Of a DNA stretch of 64,000 nucleotides, positions 1 through 10,631 are shown piece after piece (the first letter of the stretch is position 1; each line of letters opens with the position of its first letter). Source of the DNA: Pedobacter sp. SYSU D00535 (GTDB lineage: Bacteria; Bacteroidota; Bacteroidia; Sphingobacteriales; Sphingobacteriaceae); assembly GCF_017355855.1 (NCBI RefSeq), contig NZ_JAFEWD010000002.1, forward strand, positions 310,001 through 374,000, in the 5' to 3' direction. Position numbers and translations under genes: made by a program. Below the pieces are notes generated by a model. The model saw only the letters and a list, made by a program, of their open reading frames with translations, searched no databases and was not told where the DNA came from.

Positions 1-417
1 CGGAATCTCGACAAATTCAGGGGAGAACATGTGGGCGTCGTTTTACAACAACCCCATCTCCTGAAGAGCCTTACAGTTTGGGAGAATCTGCAGCTGGCAC
101 AGAGCTTTTCCAACATCATCGACAAAAGAAGGATCGAGGATGTACTCGAATCAGTAGGTCTATCGGAGAAACGGAGGAGCTATCCTCAGGAGCTCAGTCA
201 GGGACAGTTGCAACGCGTTTCTATAGCCAGGGCTGTGATAAACAAGCCGGTACTAGTGGTTGCAGATGAGCCCACCTCAAGTCTGGATGATCGAAACACG
301 GAGAAGGTCTTAACGCTGCTGAAACGTCAGACTGAGCTGCATCAAGCCGCACTGGTAGTTGCAACGCACGACAGGCGGGTAAAGGAAGCTTTTATAAACC
401 AATACAGGATAGCATGA
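1..417 (+). CDS. ABC transporter ATP-binding protein, 5'-truncated by window edge
   Basis: This is the C-terminal 138 residues of an ABC ATPase of the LolD/MacB type; the frame is open from the first base, so the Walker A part lies outside. Visible motifs in order are a Q-loop (VVLQQP), the ABC signature (LSQGQLQRVSIARA), Walker B (VLVVADEPTSSLD) and the switch histidine (ATHD). It powers the FtsX-like permease whose ATG overlaps its TGA by 4 bp, so the two are translationally coupled. The neighbouring DUF3299-like protein suggests a dedicated exporter, possibly metal related, rather than the general lipoprotein sorting system. Function as an ABC ATPase is certain; the substrate is not known. 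Confidence 0.93.
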   Translation, partial: RNLDKFRGEHVGVVLQQPHLLKSLTVWENLQLAQSFSNIIDKRRIEDVLESVGLSEKRRSYPQELSQGQLQRVSIARAVINKPVLVVADEPTSSLDDRNTEKVLTLLKRQTELHQAALVVATHDRRVKEAFINQYRIA

Positions 418-1586
418 GTTGGATTCGGATCAGTTGGAAAAATTTACTGTCGAAGAAAATGAATTTTTCGATGAACGTGCTCCTTGTTGCGTTTGGTACC
501 AGCATTCTTACGCTACTGTTGCTGAGCAGCGAACAGTTTAAAAGCAAGCTGAGCAATAACTCGAGAAATATTGACCTGGTGGTAGGGGCAAAGGGTAGCC
601 CCATGCAGTTGATCCTTAGCAGTGTCTATTATGTCGATTTTCCTACCGGAAATATTCCCTTGAAGGAGGCCAACAAGCTGGCAGCACATCCGATGGTAGA
701 GCGCGCAGTTCCGCTGGCGTTGGGAGACAATTACGAGGGATTTCGGATGGCTGGAACGGACTCCAATTTTGTGATCCTCTACGGCCTGGAACTGAAAGAA
801 GGGAAATTTTGGAAAGCGCCTTTTGAAGTGACAGTGGGATCAGAAGTGGCCAGGAATCAAGGGCTTCAGGTGGGAGATGTGATACATGGCGCTCACGGAC
901 TCAGTTCTAGTCAGGATCTGCACGCCGAGCGGGGGTACACGGTGACGGGAATCCTGAAACGGAAAGGGAATGTGACCGATAACCTCGTTTTAACCAGCGT
1001 CGAGAGTATCTGGAACATGCACGGTGGCCATGACGAAGAGCAGGACAAGGAGCTGACAGCCTTGTTGATAAAATACAGTTCACCAATGGCAGTAGTGATG
1101 TTTCCGAGGATGGTAAATCAAACTACGGCAATGCAGGCGGCTTCTCCAGCTTTCGAAAGTGCCCGCCTATTTACTCTAACGGGGATAGGGATGGAGGTCC
1201 TTCGTTGGTTTGCAATTCTTATTATGCTGATTGCAGGCGCCAGCATCTTTATCAGTCTCTATAGCTCGCTTCAAGAGCGCAAGTATGATCTGGCAGTGAT
1301 GCGGGTAATGGGGAGCTCACAAGAAAAGATCTTCCTGATTGTAATGATGGAAGGGGTGCTCCTGACGCTAATTGGCTCCCTTGTTGGAGTGTTTCTAGGG
1401 CATCTGTCTCTTCAGGTTGTCAGTCACTATCAGGAAATGGGGCAAACGCGGTTCGAACCCTGGATTTTTATGAAGGAAGAGTTTCTGGTGCTAGGTGGTG
1501 GGCTTTGCCTCGGCTTACTTGCCTCCGCGATCCCCGCTGTTCAGGCTTATCGATCTGATATTTCTTTAATTCTTGCTACACATTAA
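414..1586 (+). CDS. FtsX-like ABC transporter permease
   Basis: This 390-residue inner-membrane protein has the MacB/LolC/LolE layout: one N-terminal membrane segment (about residues 17-40), a long periplasmic domain (about 42-260), then three C-terminal membrane segments (about 262-285, 305-335 and 352-378) forming the FtsX domain. The sequence YDLAVMRVMGSS after the second segment is the usual coupling region touching the ATPase. Such proteins use ATP-driven movement of the periplasmic domain rather than carrying a substrate through the membrane. It overlaps the upstream ATPase by 4 bp and is followed at once by a DUF3299-like gene. The substrate is unknown; the gene context is the only hint. 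Confidence 0.9.
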   Translation: MSWIRISWKNLLSKKMNFSMNVLLVAFGTSILTLLLLSSEQFKSKLSNNSRNIDLVVGAKGSPMQLILSSVYYVDFPTGNIPLKEANKLAAHPMVERAVPLALGDNYEGFRMAGTDSNFVILYGLELKEGKFWKAPFEVTVGSEVARNQGLQVGDVIHGAHGLSSSQDLHAERGYTVTGILKRKGNVTDNLVLTSVESIWNMHGGHDEEQDKELTALLIKYSSPMAVVMFPRMVNQTTAMQAASPAFESARLFTLTGIGMEVLRWFAILIMLIAGASIFISLYSSLQERKYDLAVMRVMGSSQEKIFLIVMMEGVLLTLIGSLVGVFLGHLSLQVVSHYQEMGQTRFEPWIFMKEEFLVLGGGLCLGLLASAIPAVQAYRSDISLILATH

Positions 1587-1587
1587 T

Positions 1588-2028
1588 ATGCGAAAAATAT
1601 TGCTGTCACTTGTTTTAGTACTATTCTCCTTCTTTGTCAAGGCACAGGCACCGACACATGTGCCGCTCATGACTCCGGTCTGGGAGTTAATTGCGAAAAG
1701 GACTTTTAAGAAGAACGCCAACTTCAAAATGGTTCCAGCTTTCCCTGCCCAGCTGCAGATGCTTCAAAATAAGGTGGTAGAGCTGCCGGGGTATATTATT
1801 CCTCTCAACACCGACTATGAATCTTCTCACTTCATGCTGGCGGTTGTTCCCTACGACCAGTGTGCATACTGCGGTCAGGGAGATATACCACAAATGGTGG
1901 AGGTGAATATGGCAAAGCCTCTTCGCTATACAGACAAGCCTATAAAAATAAGGGGCAAGCTTTTATTGAACGAATCCGGCGACAAACGTTCGGAAGTGTT
2001 TCTGTTCAACGCAGAGCAGGTAAAATAG
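1588..2028 (+). CDS. DUF3299-like secreted protein
   Basis: A 146-residue protein with a clear signal peptide (MRKILLSLVLVLFSFFVKAQ, cleavage after AQA or KAQ). I chose the ATG two bases past the permease stop codon; a TTG 15 bp upstream would only add residues before the signal peptide. The mature part has the DUF3299 pattern: an LPGYIIPL strand, then VPYDQCAYCGQGDIPQMVEV with two cysteines four positions from each other, and a beta-strand end. Family function is unknown. In proteobacteria DUF3299 genes are often found beside an ABC ATPase and FtsX-type permease, sometimes in Zur-controlled zinc clusters, and the same trio is seen here. A metal link is inference. Confidence 0.75.
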   Translation: MRKILLSLVLVLFSFFVKAQAPTHVPLMTPVWELIAKRTFKKNANFKMVPAFPAQLQMLQNKVVELPGYIIPLNTDYESSHFMLAVVPYDQCAYCGQGDIPQMVEVNMAKPLRYTDKPIKIRGKLLLNESGDKRSEVFLFNAEQVK

Positions 2029-2066
2029 GACGAGCCAGGGTTGCACATTGAAATTGATCTTAACAC

Positions 2067-4589
2067 ATGAAAATTAACACATCATTATTACTCATAGGCT
2101 TAGCTTTAGCCGATGTATCTTTTGCTCAAACACCTGCGCGAAAAGCTTCGACAGACGCTCCCGCGAGGGCAAGCAGCATCTCTTCCCTTACGCAAGGGAT
2201 GAAAAAACACGAGGGTTTCTTTGATTTTTGGTACGATGAGAAAACCGGAAAGATATTTCTCGAAGTCGACGAGTTCGATAAAGAGTTTCTTTATTACAGC
2301 GGCCTTGCAGACGGGGTGGGCAATGGTGGACCGGAAAGGGGACAGGCCTCTTCGGCAATAGCGAAGTTTGTGAAAGCCGGACCGAAGGTATTGCTGGTGG
2401 TGCCCAATTACTCTTACCGGGCGATAACTGATAAGCCTGCAGAAATCAAAGCAGTAGAAAATGCTTTTGCCAAGTCGGTGATCTGGGGATTTATGCCTGT
2501 AGCATCCGAAGGTACAAAGGTATTGCTCGACCTGACTCCTTTCCTGATTCGCGATAGTCAGAAAATCGGTGATCGGATTGCCAGTACACGGCCTCTGGGG
2601 ATATCGGGAGCGAATGCAGCCAGGTCTGGTGGTGCGGCATCTGCCCCCTACCGTATGGACGAAAGTCGCTCGGTTGTGTACATGGATAACACCAAAAACT
2701 TTCCGAAGAACTCAGAGTTTGAAGCCATGATTACCTTCGTAGGGGGTGCAATGCCCACTAACCGGTGGGGTGGAGGAGTAAGCATCGCTCCTGATCCCAA
2801 TGCGATCACGGTGAGAATGCATCAGGCCTTTATCGAACTTCCCGACACAAATTATAGTCCCCGCAAGTTTGATCCCCGTTCGGGCTTCAACATGTTCAGC
2901 TATCTTGACTTTTCCGCTCCGATGACAGAACCGATGATTAAGCGGTTTATCAGACGCCACCGTCTTCAGAAAAAAGACCCGAATGCGGCGGTAAGTGAAG
3001 CGGTGAAACCTATCGTTTACTATGTTGATGCGGGAGCACCTGAGCCAGTAAAACAGGCGCTTATAGAAGGTGGTGCCTGGTGGAATGAGGCTTTTGAAGC
3101 TGCCGGTTTTAAAAATGCCTTTATCGTAAAAGAGTTGCCTGAAGGGGCAGACCCAATGGACATCCGGTATAATGTTGTCAATTGGATTAATCGTTCCGGT
3201 AGTCCTCAACGCGCTTTTTCCTCAGGCGCTTCGTATATTGATCCCCGCACAGGGGAAATTATTAAGGGGGTAGTCACGCTTGGCTCTGACCGCCACCGGC
3301 AGGATTACTTAATTGCTGAAGGGCTGCTTCAGCCTTATGAAGACGGAAAAGCAGTTAGTCCTGAGATGCAGAAATTGGCACTGGCACGCATCCGTCAGCT
3401 TTCCGCCCACGAAATTGGTCACACCCTTGGCTTCTATCATAATTTTACCTCAAGTTCTCACGAGCGAGCCTCTGTGATGGACTATCCGTTTCCAAAATTT
3501 TCGTTGGTAAATGGACGAGTTGATGTTACAGATGCTTATGCCAAAGGAATAGGAAGCTGGGATAAACGGGCCGTTATGTGGGGATACACCGAGTTTCCGA
3601 AAGGCGCAAACGAAGAAACCGAGTTGGAGAAAATCATGCAGGAAACCTTGCAGCAGGGCCATATTTTCATTCCTGATATCGGAGGTTACGTTCACCCAGC
3701 CTCTCATCAGTGGGACGACGGTAAGGATCCGATTGACCAGCTTGGTAATTTGATGGAAGTACGCCGCCACGTGCTCGATAATTTCTCCGAAAAAGCAATT
3801 CCGGCAGGCGCACCAATGGCTACTTTGGAAGAAGTATTAGTGCCCATGTACCTGCTACATCGCTATCAAATTGAGGCGGTAGCTAAGTCTATCGGAGGGC
3901 TTTACTTTACTCATGCCCTGAAGAATGACGGGCAGACGGTGACCAAAATGGTTGAGCCGGCAGTGCAATGGAAAGCTTTAGACGCGCTGTTAACCACCAT
4001 CTCTCCCGAAGCGCTAATCTTGCCGGAGAAGCTATTGCAAAAAATACCGCCCCGGCCAGTTGGCTATCCTGCTTCTATCGAAACATTTACGGGGCATACC
4101 GGCCCTACGTTTGATCCCATTGCCGCTGCCGAGTCGGCCGCCAGTACCACCATTGCCTCTATCCTGGATCCTCATCGGGCAGCAAGGTTGGTGGAGTACC
4201 ACTCGAGGGATAGCAAGCAGCCAGGCTTTGCACCTGTAGTGGATAAATTAGTGGCTGCTACCTGGAAAGTACCTATGGCAAGCGGATACAAAGGGGAGTT
4301 GCAGACCCTGGTAAACAATCTCACCCTGAAATACCTCCTGCAGCTGTCGGCTAATACAGAGGCGTCAGAAAGCGTACGCGGACATGCGCTCTTGAAGGTT
4401 GAAGAACTTAAAAAATGGATGAGTGCGAAAGCTGCTGCTGCCGCCCCTATGCAAAAGGCCAACCTCTTGTTCGGTCTGACACAAATAAAGGAATTCGAAG
4501 CTACTCCGGACAAGTTCCAGCCAGCACCAGCGCTTGAAATGCCACCCGGTGCTCCTATCGGTATGCCTGATAACGAATTCGAGTTTTAA
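2067..4589 (+). CDS. Secreted zinc-dependent metalloprotease (DUF5117/DUF5118 type)
   Basis: An 840-residue protein with an N-terminal signal peptide (MKINTSLLLIGLALADVSFAQ). The zinc-binding, catalytic motif HEIGHTLGFYHNF lies near residues 448-460 and fits the extended HExxHxxGxxH pattern of metzincin-like peptidases, with a downstream VMDYP that plays the Met-turn role. The N-terminal part (about 45-340) resembles the DUF5118 and DUF5117 modules that precede the catalytic domain in this large Bacteroidota family, and the C-terminal part is helical. No T9SS C-terminal sorting domain is obvious. It is followed by a strong hairpin and is likely monocistronic. Substrates are not known; it is probably periplasmic or exported. 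Confidence 0.88.
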   Translation: MKINTSLLLIGLALADVSFAQTPARKASTDAPARASSISSLTQGMKKHEGFFDFWYDEKTGKIFLEVDEFDKEFLYYSGLADGVGNGGPERGQASSAIAKFVKAGPKVLLVVPNYSYRAITDKPAEIKAVENAFAKSVIWGFMPVASEGTKVLLDLTPFLIRDSQKIGDRIASTRPLGISGANAARSGGAASAPYRMDESRSVVYMDNTKNFPKNSEFEAMITFVGGAMPTNRWGGGVSIAPDPNAITVRMHQAFIELPDTNYSPRKFDPRSGFNMFSYLDFSAPMTEPMIKRFIRRHRLQKKDPNAAVSEAVKPIVYYVDAGAPEPVKQALIEGGAWWNEAFEAAGFKNAFIVKELPEGADPMDIRYNVVNWINRSGSPQRAFSSGASYIDPRTGEIIKGVVTLGSDRHRQDYLIAEGLLQPYEDGKAVSPEMQKLALARIRQLSAHEIGHTLGFYHNFTSSSHERASVMDYPFPKFSLVNGRVDVTDAYAKGIGSWDKRAVMWGYTEFPKGANEETELEKIMQETLQQGHIFIPDIGGYVHPASHQWDDGKDPIDQLGNLMEVRRHVLDNFSEKAIPAGAPMATLEEVLVPMYLLHRYQIEAVAKSIGGLYFTHALKNDGQTVTKMVEPAVQWKALDALLTTISPEALILPEKLLQKIPPRPVGYPASIETFTGHTGPTFDPIAAAESAASTTIASILDPHRAARLVEYHSRDSKQPGFAPVVDKLVAATWKVPMASGYKGELQTLVNNLTLKYLLQLSANTEASESVRGHALLKVEELKKWMSAKAAAAAPMQKANLLFGLTQIKEFEATPDKFQPAPALEMPPGAPIGMPDNEFEF

Positions 4590-4608
4590 TATCTAAAATG
4601 CGCTCTCC

Positions 4609-4635
4609 GGTAAGCCGAATTTTATTCGGCTTACC
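4609..4635 (+). terminator. Perfect hairpin after the metalloprotease gene
   Basis: A perfect 12-bp stem (GGTAAGCCGAAT / ATTCGGCTTACC) with a 3-base TTT loop lies 20 bp past the stop codon. The following tract AAAATTTTC is only moderately U-rich. It is a probable transcription terminator separating the protease from the glycine cleavage operon. Confidence 0.7.
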
Positions 4636-4737
4636 AAAATTTTCGGTCAGTTTTTCTGTCCGCCCGGGGATTTTTTGCCATCTCATTTAGAATCCCTTCT
4701 TAGTTCAGGTTTTTAAAAAAAAACTCGCATTATTTCA

Positions 4738-7647
4738 ATGAAGTTAAATTTAGATTATCAGGAGAAGTTTGAGAGGAGGCATATCGCCGCCATTGATCAT
4801 GCCACTGCAGAAATGCTGGAACTTGTGAATGCCGCCTCTTTGGATGTTCTTATACAGGAAACCGTTCCTGTAAGGATTCGATTAACAAAACCGCTCGACC
4901 TACCTGCAGCAAAAACAGAATTTGAATACCTGAAGCATTTGCAGGAGTTGAGCTTAAAAAACAAAGTCTACAAATCCTTCATCGGACAAGGATATTACGA
5001 TACCATAACACCACCCGTTATTCTGCGGAACATCTTCGAGAATCCGGGGTGGTATACCCAGTACACCCCCTATCAGGCAGAGATCTCGCAGGGAAGACTT
5101 CAGGCCTTGCTGAACTACCAGACGATGGTGATTGACCTGACAGGAATGGAGATCGCCAACGCGTCTTTGCTGGATGAAGGAACTGCAGCAGCAGAGGCGA
5201 TGTTCATGCAGTACTCCCTGCGGAAGAACAAGGAGGCGAATATATTCTTCGTCTCTCAGGAGCTATTCCCGCAAACCATCGACATCCTTAAAACCCGTTC
5301 AGCCCCTTACGGGATTGAAGTGCAGGTGGGGGATCATCAGACTGTAGCACTTACAGAGAGGATGTTTGGTGCTATCGTACAGTACCCGGCAGGAAATGGA
5401 GTAGTTTACAACTACAAAGATTTTGCCTCAGCAGCTCACGAAAAAGGCATTAAGCTAACCGTGGTAGCGGACATCCTCAGCCTTGCTCTGCTTACTCCTC
5501 CGGGAGAATGGGGTGCAGACATTGTGGTGGGAAACACGCAGCGATTTGGTGTGCCGATGGGATTCGGTGGTCCTCATGCCGCTTACTTTGCTACCAAGGA
5601 AGAGTACAAGCGCTCCATCCCCGGAAGGATTATCGGGGTAACCATTGATTCTGCCGGCAACTATGCCCTTCGCATGGCACTTCAAACCCGCGAGCAGCAT
5701 ATCCGCAGGGACAAGGCGACTTCCAATATCTGTACAGCCCAGGCACTACTGGCCATCATGGCTGGTATGTATGCTGCTTACCATGGGCAGGATGGCTTAA
5801 AGAAGATTGCAGAGCGGGTGCACGGACTGGCAGTGGTGCTTTCCGATGCGCTGGAAGCTTTAGGCTACAAACAGGAAAACGAACAGTATTTCGATACTCT
5901 GCGGTTGGATGTGGGTGATCTTGCCGGTCCTATCCATGCCGAAGCGCTAAACAACGACATCAACCTCCATTATCAGGGCTCGATAGTCACGATCTCACTT
6001 GATGAGACAACCAGCCTGGAAGATATCACTACCATCGTTCGCTTTTTTGCAAAAGTAAAGGCTAAAAGCATCAACGATGTAGATTTTGATAGAATCAAAA
6101 CAGGATTAACAGCAAGAATTCCTGTTGAGCTAATCAGAAGCAGCGAGTTTCTCACTCATCCGGTTTTCAACACGCACCACTCTGAGCATGAGATGCTCCG
6201 GTATATCAAGTCACTGGAGGCAAAAGATCTTTCGCTGTGTCATTCCATGATTCCTTTAGGTTCCTGTACGATGAAGCTGAACGCCACTTCCGAGATGATT
6301 CCGGTTACCTGGAACCATTTTTCCAAGATCCACCCTTTTGCTCCAACCGACCAGGTGGGAGGCTATATGCAGGTGATCGACGAGCTGAATAACTGGCTGA
6401 GCGAAATTACCGGCTTTGCATCCATGAGTTTCCAGCCTAATTCCGGTGCCCAGGGAGAGTACGCAGGGCTGATGGTGATCCGTGCTTACCACATCGACAG
6501 AGGTGAAGGACATCGCAACGTGGCCCTAATCCCATCTTCTGCTCACGGAACCAATCCCGCTTCAGCGGCCATGGCAGGAATGAAGATCGTCGTAGTAAAA
6601 TGTGACATCAACGGAAACATCAACGTAGCAGATCTGCGGGCAAGAGCTGAAGAACACAAAGAGGACCTTTCCTGTCTGATGGTGACTTATCCCTCTACAC
6701 ACGGAGTTTTTGAAGAGTCGATCATTGAGATCTGCAACATCATCCATGAAAATGGCGGACAGGTTTATATGGACGGCGCTAACATGAATGCACAGGTGGG
6801 ACTTACCAGTCCTGCAAATATCGGTGCAGACGTTTGTCACCTGAACCTGCACAAAACCTTCTGTATCCCTCACGGAGGAGGCGGTCCTGGTATGGGCCCG
6901 ATCGGAGTGGCTAAACACCTGGTTCCCTACCTTCCCGGTCACCCGGTGGTAGATATTGAAAGAGGAAAATCCATTCATGCCGTATCAGCAGCGCCATGGG
7001 GATCGGCTTCGATCCTGCTTATCTCCCATGCTTACATCGCTATGATGGGAAGTGAAGGCCTAACAAATGCTACCAAGTACGCGATCCTAAACGCGAACTA
7101 CATTAAAGCCAGACTGGAGCAGCATTATCCGGTGCTTTATGCTGGAGCAAATGGCCGCTGCGCACACGAAATGATCCTGGACTGCCGGGCTTTCAAAAAC
7201 GCAGGAATTGAAGTAACAGATATTGCCAAACGACTGATGGATTATGGCTTCCATGCACCTACCGTCTCTTTCCCAGTAGCCGGAACGCTGATGGTAGAGC
7301 CTACAGAGTCAGAGCCGAAACATGAGCTAGACCGCTTCTGTGATGCCATGATTGCTATCCGTCAGGAAATAAGTGAAGTGGAAAGCGGAGGAATGGACAA
7401 GGCTAACAATCCTCTGAAGAATGCACCACATACCGTTGCTGTTGCTACAGACAGCAACTGGGACAGACCCTACTCAAGAGAGCAGGCAGTATTCCCGCTT
7501 CCTTACGTGAAAGAGCACAAATTCTGGCCTTCTATCGGCCGCGTGAATGATACCTACGGTGATCGAACACTTATCTGCTCTTGTCCGCCGCTGGAAGCGT
7601 ATGAGGAGGAAAGTCTCTTGGAGGAGCCGCTCGAAATTCTTGAATAG
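4738..7647 (+). CDS. gcvP: Glycine dehydrogenase (decarboxylating), P protein
   Basis: This 969-residue pyridoxal-phosphate enzyme decarboxylates glycine and passes the aminomethyl group to the lipoyl arm of GcvH. Its length matches the single-chain GcvP, with both the N-terminal non-catalytic half (the gcvPA-like part, to about residue 440) and the C-terminal catalytic half. The PLP lysine lies in [18 protein letters not shown] (K near residue 706), and GSCTMKLN and [11 protein letters not shown] are other family motifs. It is cytoplasmic. The gene starts an apparent operon with gcvH 20 bp downstream, gcvT and sdaA. There is too little room upstream (about 100 bp after the terminator) for a tandem glycine riboswitch and I see none. 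Confidence 0.98.
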   Translation: MKLNLDYQEKFERRHIAAIDHATAEMLELVNAASLDVLIQETVPVRIRLTKPLDLPAAKTEFEYLKHLQELSLKNKVYKSFIGQGYYDTITPPVILRNIFENPGWYTQYTPYQAEISQGRLQALLNYQTMVIDLTGMEIANASLLDEGTAAAEAMFMQYSLRKNKEANIFFVSQELFPQTIDILKTRSAPYGIEVQVGDHQTVALTERMFGAIVQYPAGNGVVYNYKDFASAAHEKGIKLTVVADILSLALLTPPGEWGADIVVGNTQRFGVPMGFGGPHAAYFATKEEYKRSIPGRIIGVTIDSAGNYALRMALQTREQHIRRDKATSNICTAQALLAIMAGMYAAYHGQDGLKKIAERVHGLAVVLSDALEALGYKQENEQYFDTLRLDVGDLAGPIHAEALNNDINLHYQGSIVTISLDETTSLEDITTIVRFFAKVKAKSINDVDFDRIKTGLTARIPVELIRSSEFLTHPVFNTHHSEHEMLRYIKSLEAKDLSLCHSMIPLGSCTMKLNATSEMIPVTWNHFSKIHPFAPTDQVGGYMQVIDELNNWLSEITGFASMSFQPNSGAQGEYAGLMVIRAYHIDRGEGHRNVALIPSSAHGTNPASAAMAGMKIVVVKCDINGNINVADLRARAEEHKEDLSCLMVTYPSTHGVFEESIIEICNIIHENGGQVYMDGANMNAQVGLTSPANIGADVCHLNLHKTFCIPHGGGGPGMGPIGVAKHLVPYLPGHPVVDIERGKSIHAVSAAPWGSASILLISHAYIAMMGSEGLTNATKYAILNANYIKARLEQHYPVLYAGANGRCAHEMILDCRAFKNAGIEVTDIAKRLMDYGFHAPTVSFPVAGTLMVEPTESEPKHELDRFCDAMIAIRQEISEVESGGMDKANNPLKNAPHTVAVATDSNWDRPYSREQAVFPLPYVKEHKFWPSIGRVNDTYGDRTLICSCPPLEAYEEESLLEEPLEILE

Positions 7648-7667
7648 TCACCTTAACAATCTTAGAT

Positions 7668-8048
7668 ATGAATTTTCCAACAGAACTAAAATATACCCTT
7701 GATCACGAATGGATTAAAGTGGACGGTAGTGTGGCCTATGTAGGCGTGACAGATTTTGCACAGAGAGAGCTCGGCGACATTGTTTTTATCGATATCCCTG
7801 TTCCGGGAGTGGTGGTGGCAAAGAATGAGGTTTTTGGGTCGGTAGAGGCGGTCAAGACCGTTTCCGATCTTTTTATGCCTGTTTCCGGAACAATTACAGA
7901 GCTAAATCCGCTATTGGAGGCATCGCCGGAATTGGTGAATAGTGATCCTTACGGAGAGGGGTGGATGGTGAAGCTCGAACTGGCAGACCTCTCAGAGCTG
8001 GATGTCTTGATGAGTGCCGAGGAGTACAAGGAGCAGATAGGAGGTTAA
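7668..8048 (+). CDS. gcvH: Glycine cleavage system H protein
   Basis: A 126-residue lipoyl carrier protein that shuttles the aminomethyl intermediate between GcvP, GcvT and lipoamide dehydrogenase. The lipoylation site is the lysine in [12 protein letters not shown] (K near residue 63), set in the usual beta hairpin. The N-terminal [26 protein letters not shown] and the C-terminal [12 protein letters not shown] are standard for the family, and length is normal. It lies 20 bp after gcvP and only 1 bp before gcvT, so the three subunits are made together. No lipoamide dehydrogenase (L protein) gene is in this window; as usual it is probably shared with other complexes and encoded elsewhere. Confidence 0.98.
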   Translation: MNFPTELKYTLDHEWIKVDGSVAYVGVTDFAQRELGDIVFIDIPVPGVVVAKNEVFGSVEAVKTVSDLFMPVSGTITELNPLLEASPELVNSDPYGEGWMVKLELADLSELDVLMSAEEYKEQIGG

Positions 8049-8049
8049 T

Positions 8050-9138
8050 ATGGAGATAAAAAACACGGCTTTAACTCAAGTCCATATATCCCTTGGTGCT
8101 AAAATGACTCCTTTCGCTGGATATAATATGCCGGTTCAGTATGGGGGGATTAATCAGGAGCACGCCGCTGTACGAAATGGAGTGGGAGTGTTCGATGTAA
8201 GTCACATGGGCGAGTTTATTTTAAGTGGAAGAAACGCCCTTGATCTCATTCAGAAAGTAACCTCTAATGATGCTTCAAAACTTACTGACGGGAAAGTGCA
8301 GTATTCCTGCTTGCCCAATGAAGCCGGAGGAATTGTGGACGACCTGCTGGTTTACCGTTTTACGCAGGAGAAATACATGTTGGTCGTCAACGCTTCTAAT
8401 ATCGAAAAGGATTGGAACTGGATCATGAGGTATAATACGATAGGAGTAGAAATGGAAAACGTTTCGGATCAGACTGCCTTGCTGGCAGTTCAGGGACCCA
8501 AAGCTGCTGAGAGCATGCAACTACTTACCGATGTAGCTCTGGCAGCTATGCCTTACTACACGTTTGTAACGGGAACTTTTGCGGGCGTTGAAAATGTAGT
8601 GATCTCCGCCACTGGCTACACAGGGGCAGGAGGATTTGAAATCTACGTACCAAGTATGCAGGCCCGCCAGGTGTGGAATGCCATTTTTGTAGCAGGAGAG
8701 GCCTTTGGAATTGTACCAGCAGGGCTTGGCGCCCGGGATACGTTACGGTTGGAGATGGGGTATTGCCTTTACGGAAATGATATTGATGATACCACGTCTC
8801 CCCTGGAAGCGGGACTGGGATGGATCACTAAATTCAATAAGGATTTTGTGAATGCGGTAGCGTTGAGGAAACAAAAGGAGATGGGCGTCGAGCGGAAACT
8901 TGCGGGATTCGAGATGATCGAGAGAGGCATTCCCCGACACGGATATCCGGTGACTGACGAACAGGGAAAACTGATAGGAAGGGTTACATCGGGAACACAA
9001 TCGCCATCCTTACAAAAAGCCATCGGTCTTGCTTACGTGGAAAAGGACTGGGCGGAGGCAGGCAAAGAAATTTACCTGCAGATCCGGGAAAAGAAGGTGA
9101 AAGCCACCATTGTTAACCTTCCATTTTTCAAGACATGA
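8050..9138 (+). CDS. gcvT: Aminomethyltransferase (glycine cleavage T protein)
   Basis: A 362-residue tetrahydrofolate-dependent aminomethyltransferase that releases ammonia from the GcvH-bound intermediate and makes 5,10-methylene-THF. Family motifs are seen: FDVSHMGEF near residue 50, [10 protein letters not shown] near 95, the [11 protein letters not shown] folate-pocket segment near 192 and [15 protein letters not shown] near 232, with a C-terminal barrel domain (RKLAGFEM onwards). Start ATG lies 1 bp after gcvH. Its stop codon overlaps the ATG of the serine deaminase gene by 4 bp (ATGA), so glycine cleavage and serine breakdown are translationally coupled, which is a functional hint for a glycine-to-pyruvate route through serine hydroxymethyltransferase. 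Confidence 0.98.
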   Translation: MEIKNTALTQVHISLGAKMTPFAGYNMPVQYGGINQEHAAVRNGVGVFDVSHMGEFILSGRNALDLIQKVTSNDASKLTDGKVQYSCLPNEAGGIVDDLLVYRFTQEKYMLVVNASNIEKDWNWIMRYNTIGVEMENVSDQTALLAVQGPKAAESMQLLTDVALAAMPYYTFVTGTFAGVENVVISATGYTGAGGFEIYVPSMQARQVWNAIFVAGEAFGIVPAGLGARDTLRLEMGYCLYGNDIDDTTSPLEAGLGWITKFNKDFVNAVALRKQKEMGVERKLAGFEMIERGIPRHGYPVTDEQGKLIGRVTSGTQSPSLQKAIGLAYVEKDWAEAGKEIYLQIREKKVKATIVNLPFFKT

Positions 9139-10601
9139 GAGCAGTATCAGAACGCTACAACAAGGTATTCCTCGCTGAAAGTATATCCGCTTTCGACATG
9201 TTTAAGATTGGAGTGGGACCGTCTAGCTCTCACACATTAGGTCCCTGGAAGGCAGCTCTCGAGTTTCTGGAGATCCTGAAATCCCAAACGCCGCTACATA
9301 AGATTAAATCCGTCTCTGTAATGCTGTACGGTTCACTCGCGAAAACGGGTGTAGGTCACGGAACGGACGTCGCCATCATGATGGGATTAAGCGGTCACTT
9401 ACCAGAAAGTATAGATACAGGCCTTATACCGGCTTATCTGCAAACCATCCGAAACCAGGAAATGCTGGTGCTTGACGGCACCACAACGGTAGAGTTTTCT
9501 CCAGAGAGCAATATTATTTTTCTGTACAGCGACTCCCTGCCTTTTCATCCTAACGGAATGACTTTCCTGGCCGAAACGGGTAGCGGGAGCCAGTTTGTCG
9601 AGACTTTCTATTCGGTTGGAGGCGGCTTTATCAGTAGGGATGGGGCTCGCGATCATAAGAGCAGTGTGGCGAGCGTCGTGCTTCCTTTTCCTATCAATTC
9701 AAGTGCAGATTTGCTTGCTTATTGTCAATCGACCGGCTCTTCAATTTCATCCATCGTACATACAAACGAGATGAAATGGCGTAGTGAAGCACAGATCTTA
9801 CATGATTTGCTCCAGATTTTTCAGGAAATGAAAGATTGCGTGTACCGTGGCTGCAATGCCGAGGGCTTACTACCGGGAGGTTTGCAGGTAACGCGGAGGG
9901 CCAAAAACCTGAGTAGGGAATTGCTTAATACGGATTTTCCGGTAGCCTTTGAACAATGGATTTCGCTCATCCGCGAGAAGGGAACGGGATTCCAGTACAC
10001 CCTGGACTGGGTAAGTTGTTTTGCCCTGGCTGTAAATGAAGAGAATGCTTCGTTTGGCCGGGTGGTAACTGCTCCTACCAATGGTGCAGCCGGCGTGATA
10101 CCAGCTGTTCTTCTCTATTTTATCATTTTCTGCGACGGCTACTCTGAAGATAAGATTTGCCGCTTTTTACTAACAGCAGCAGAAATAGGGAGCATTTTTA
10201 AAAAGGGGGCAACTATTTCAGCAGCAATGGGGGGGTGTCAGGCGGAAATCGGAGTTTCTTCTGCGATGGCTGCAGGGGCATTAACTGAAGTGATGGGAGG
10301 TACTCCTGAACAGTGCTTAATGGCGGCGGAAATTGCCATGGAACATCACCTCGGCTTAACCTGTGATCCGGTTGCTGGCCTAGTCCAAATTCCCTGTATT
10401 GAGCGAAATGCCATGGGCGCCATCAAGGCGATCACCGCTTCCCAGCTTGCTCTTAAAAGTAATCCTCAACATGCAAAAGTTTCGCTGGACCATGTCATTA
10501 AAACTTTGTGGGAAACAGCCCGGGACATGGATTCCCGCTATAAGGAGACGTCTGAAGGCGGCTTGGCTGTCAATATTCCAATCAGCTTAAGCGAATGTTA
10601 A
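9135..10601 (+). CDS. sdaA: L-serine ammonia-lyase, iron-sulfur type
   Basis: A 488-residue fused L-serine deaminase that converts serine to pyruvate and ammonia. The N-terminal beta domain begins with [24 protein letters not shown] (about residues 18-41); the alpha domain starts near 205 and holds the cysteines that bind the 4Fe-4S cluster, including the [17 protein letters not shown] region near 372 and [14 protein letters not shown] near 418. The start ATG overlaps the gcvT stop; it leaves about 17 residues before the conserved region, slightly longer than usual but with no better start. Methylene-THF and glycine from the preceding genes feed serine synthesis, so this enzyme would complete catabolism to pyruvate. 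An amino-acid permease gene follows at 30 bp. Confidence 0.96.
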   Translation: MRAVSERYNKVFLAESISAFDMFKIGVGPSSSHTLGPWKAALEFLEILKSQTPLHKIKSVSVMLYGSLAKTGVGHGTDVAIMMGLSGHLPESIDTGLIPAYLQTIRNQEMLVLDGTTTVEFSPESNIIFLYSDSLPFHPNGMTFLAETGSGSQFVETFYSVGGGFISRDGARDHKSSVASVVLPFPINSSADLLAYCQSTGSSISSIVHTNEMKWRSEAQILHDLLQIFQEMKDCVYRGCNAEGLLPGGLQVTRRAKNLSRELLNTDFPVAFEQWISLIREKGTGFQYTLDWVSCFALAVNEENASFGRVVTAPTNGAAGVIPAVLLYFIIFCDGYSEDKICRFLLTAAEIGSIFKKGATISAAMGGCQAEIGVSSAMAAGALTEVMGGTPEQCLMAAEIAMEHHLGLTCDPVAGLVQIPCIERNAMGAIKAITASQLALKSNPQHAKVSLDHVIKTLWETARDMDSRYKETSEGGLAVNIPISLSEC

Positions 10602-10631
10602 TCAGTTACTACTGTTTCAAATTTTTCAAAA

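Noticed and set aside
4636-4737. Possible glycine riboswitch before gcvP
   Set aside because: Only about 100 bp lie between the upstream terminator and gcvP, and no tandem-aptamer-like paired segments are visible.
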